Source: DASSUC01 sp035649895 (GTDB lineage: Bacteria; Actinomycetota; Actinomycetes; Mycobacteriales; Micromonosporaceae). From it: a stretch of 50,639 nt of DNA. The stretch spans positions 1-50,639 of the forward strand of contig DASRIS010000022.1 of assembly GCA_035649895.1 (NCBI GenBank). Reading direction: 5' to 3'. Shown in pieces: positions 49,142 through 50,639 of this stretch; positions within the stretch are counted from its first letter, which is position 1; every line of letters begins with the position of its first letter. Below the pieces are notes generated by a model. It was not told the origin of the DNA and ran no database searches. It saw nothing but the letters and a program-made list of their open reading frames with translations. Made by a program: the position numbers and the translations under genes.

Positions 49142-49179
49142 AACGGGACCCCGGCACGCCACGCGGCCGGGGTCCCGTT
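49142..49179 (+). terminator. Intrinsic terminator
   Basis: Perfect 14-base arms AACGGGACCCCGGC (49142-49155) and GCCGGGGTCCCGTT (49166-49179) around a 10-base loop, followed by T and A-rich bases. It ends the small secreted protein gene. Confidence 0.85.
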
Positions 49180-49320
49180 TACGGAAGAGGTAGCCGCCTT
49201 TCGGCGCTCCGCTGCGGGATCGGCGGTACGCAGGTGTGCGGCCCGCCGCCCGGCGCCGTTGCTGACATTATCGCGATGATGAGCGACGCGGTGCAAGATG
49301 GAACTCTTGGAGAGGGTGCG

Positions 49321-49457
49321 GTGGTCCGTGTCAACGCCGTGGACCTGTTCGTCCGGCGACTCGGCGACCCGGAGCTGCCGATGCTCGTCGTTATCCATGG
49401 CGGGCCAAGTTGGGACCATAGCTACTTGTTGCCAACGGTCGCCGACCTCGCCGATGT
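49321..49457 (+). pseudogene. N-terminal fragment of an alpha/beta hydrolase (prolyl aminopeptidase-like)
   Basis: From GTG 49321, with GGAGAGGG about six bases upstream, ~46 codons read as the start of an alpha/beta hydrolase: RVNAVDLFVRRLGD, then MLVVIHGGPSWDHSYLL with the HGGP oxyanion motif, and PTVADLADV. After about 49457 the frame becomes nonsense (it stays open to 49605), while another frame begins a different protein. The hydrolase gene is therefore truncated by a recombination event. Confidence 0.75.
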
Positions 49458-49948
49458 GGCGTATTGCGGAGGTCGCCCTCGGCTTCATCATAGAACAACC
49501 GAAGGTGGAGTTACAGCTTGCGCCACGCTTCAAGATGGACGGACTCTTCGGACTCACCACGTTCACGCACGGCCGCTACCTCATCGTCATCAACAAGAAC
49601 GATAGCCACGTACGGCGCCGGTTCACGCTCGCACACGAGTTCAGGCACCTGCTCGACTACACGGCAGCACCGACCATCCACAAGAGTCTCGGCTACGGCA
49701 ATGAGGCGAGGCAGGCACAGCAGATCGAGAACATCTGCAACCACTTCGCGGCGTGCCTGCTGGTGCCGCGCAACTGGATCAAGCGCGCCTGGGCCAACGG
49801 CTTGCAGGACGTGAGCACGCTCGCCGTGATGTTCAACGTGTCTGAGGAAGCAATGGATCGGCGACTGCGGTTCCTGGGCTACCAAGTAGCCCGACGTCTC
49901 GTGGCCGCCATCGCGAGGGACCGGGCGCGGGGGGCGGCACGCGGTTGA
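49454..49948 (+). CDS. ImmA/IrrE-family metallopeptidase
   Basis: 164 residues from ATG 49454. Gluzincin site RRRFTLAHEFRHLLDY gives HExxH (H-E-F-R-H), and the third ligand is probably the Glu in QQIENICNHFAACLLVP, a typical ImmA/IrrE sequence with the LLVP end. Family members cleave repressors bound to DNA, such as the ICE immunity repressor or DdrO. No HTH repressor gene is seen beside it. The gene begins inside the remnant of a hydrolase gene and may be read from that gene's signals. The start could lie earlier if part of the N-terminus was lost at the junction. Confidence 0.8.
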   Translation: MWRIAEVALGFIIEQPKVELQLAPRFKMDGLFGLTTFTHGRYLIVINKNDSHVRRRFTLAHEFRHLLDYTAAPTIHKSLGYGNEARQAQQIENICNHFAACLLVPRNWIKRAWANGLQDVSTLAVMFNVSEEAMDRRLRFLGYQVARRLVAAIARDRARGAARG

Positions 49949-50106
49949 TGGCACGTACCAAGGGCAACGATTCGCTGGGCCAAACGAAGAGGCGCGCTCT
50001 TCAGATGAACGCGGCTCATAACGACCACGTACCGATGCTTCACCGGGACCCTTATACCGACGTGTTCATGCTCGTCGAGGACGGCTTGGGGATCACGTCG
50101 TACTGA
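49948..50106 (+). CDS. Small ORF coupled to the ImmA-like gene
   Basis: 52 residues. The ATG at 49948 shares bases with the TGA of the peptidase (TGATG), which suggests translational coupling. The protein has a basic N-terminus (ARTKGNDSLGQTKRRALQ) and an acidic/hydrophobic end (HVPMLHRDPYTDVFMLVEDG). The LHRDxxxD piece is reminiscent of the end of PIN-domain toxins, so it could be a toxin fragment; it could also be chance. No ribosome site is needed in coupled translation. Low confidence. Confidence 0.4.
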   Translation: MARTKGNDSLGQTKRRALQMNAAHNDHVPMLHRDPYTDVFMLVEDGLGITSY

Positions 50107-50211
50107 CTGGCGGCTCGCTGCGCCGTCTCCAGGCATGGGCGCTAGCCCCCCGCCACCACCGCACCGTCACGGCGGCACCCGCCGACCACCTTGGCTGGCT
50201 GGCCCGCTGAC

Positions 50212-50639
50212 TCAGGTCCAGCGGCGCAGCTCGCGGCGGGCCAGCGAGGCGCGGTGCACCTCGTCCGGCCCGTCGGCGATGCGCAGCGTGCGGGCATGAA
50301 CCCAGAGTGCGGCCAGCGGGGTGTCCTGGCTGACGCCGGCCCCGCCGTGCGCCTGGATCGCCTTGTCGATGACCCACTCGGCCATCGACGGGACCGCGAT
50401 CTTGATCGCCTGGATCTCGGTGTGCGCGCCCTTGTTGCCCACGGTGTCCATCAGCCATGCGGTCTTGAGCACCAGCAGCCGGGCCTGCTCGATGCGTACC
50501 CGGGACTCGGCGATCCAGTGCTGGACCATCCCCTGCTCGGCCAGCGGCCGGCCGAACGCCACCCGCTCGGACACCCGGCGGCACATCAGCTCCAGCGCCC
50601 GCTCGGCCTTGCCGATCAGGCGCATGCAGTGGTGGATCC
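50212..50639 (-). CDS. Acyl-CoA dehydrogenase, C-terminal part
   Basis: The frame is open to the right edge, so this is the last ~142 residues. Seen: IHHCMRLIGKAERALELM, RVSERVAFGRPLAEQGM, DKAIQAHGGAGVSQDTPLA with the family's QxxGGxG segment and the end ADGPDEVHRASLARREL, in which Glu is probably the catalytic base region of the long-chain/medium-chain FAD dehydrogenase C-terminal helical domain. It makes trans-2-enoyl-CoA in beta-oxidation. The 3' end has no partner in this window. Confidence 0.93.
   Translation of the reverse strand, partial: IHHCMRLIGKAERALELMCRRVSERVAFGRPLAEQGMVQHWIAESRVRIEQARLLVLKTAWLMDTVGNKGAHTEIQAIKIAVPSMAEWVIDKAIQAHGGAGVSQDTPLAALWVHARTLRIADGPDEVHRASLARRELRRWT

Noticed and set aside
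1..50639. tRNA, rRNA or CRISPR array
   Set aside because: No cloverleaf with a GGTTCGAATCC-like arm and no regularly spaced direct repeats with unique spacers were seen; the tandem repeats found have no spacers. A covariance-model scan would settle tRNAs.

Overview
This is high-GC DNA with actinobacterial codon use, most likely from Micromonosporaceae (inference from gene content and order; no 16S or marker phylogeny is possible here). Pointers are the coproporphyrin-type haem branch (hemE, hemG/cgoX, hemQ/chdC), the neighbourhood of a DUF3000 protein, ribonuclease D, thiolase and FadB, LigC-type DNA ligase with a stand-alone LigD-like polymerase, many GTGA/ATGA start-stop overlaps, and several genes whose start codon lies 6-8 nt after a TAnnnT box, the arrangement of leaderless actinobacterial transcripts.

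Layout. 1-0.6 kb: 3' end of a TrmA-like RNA methyltransferase. 0.6-3.6 kb: an accessory insert with an IS110-like transposase relic, a two-gene ATPase + TOPRIM-type cassette (possible phage defence) and a lipoprotein. 3.6-11.3 kb: RCK potassium channel, dxs, secreted C39-like peptidase, OmpR-type two-component pair and a DUF2637 membrane protein. 11.4-12 kb: MazEF-like toxin-antitoxin (TA) pair. 12-19 kb: fatty-acid beta-oxidation pair, RNase D, membrane-anchored trypsin-like protease, DUF3000. 19.3-23.5 kb: haem genes around an SDR. 23.5-27.6 kb: STAS protein, GNAT, zinc-ribbon protein, DUF4037 and two consecutive TA modules. 27.6-30.3 kb: msrB and the DNA polymerase divergently transcribed, a secreted protein and a small K+ channel. 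30.3-35.5 kb: Tap-like hydrolase and an undescribed-looking two-gene module pairing a STAND-like NTPase with a membrane-anchored periplasmic-binding-fold protein. 35.9-38.1 kb: ligC and a two-TM protein. 38.3-45.7 kb: one tightly packed operon herA-sbcD-sbcC-nurA-DNA glycosylase, the archaeal-type double-strand-break resection set in a bacterium. 46.3-50.1 kb: RibD-like reductase, pRiA4b ORF-3 family protein, ISAs1 relic, a small secreted protein, and a hydrolase fragment fused to an ImmA/IrrE peptidase gene. The right end is the 3' part of an acyl-CoA dehydrogenase.

Functional themes. DNA break repair is concentrated here: HerA/NurA/Mre11/Rad50, an alkylbase-type glycosylase, and the LigC/polymerase pair typical of bacterial end joining or excision repair. 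Three TA modules and the ATPase/TOPRIM pair form the defence or stress layer. The strongest candidates for something undescribed are the STAND/binding-protein module (32.0-35.5 kb), the five-gene HerA operon with an odd Walker A in HerA, the split OLD-like cassette (1.07-2.9 kb), a histidine-rich insertion in HemE made by a hexanucleotide repeat, and repeated tandem duplication of gene 3' ends including the stop codon. No tRNA, rRNA or CRISPR array was seen.
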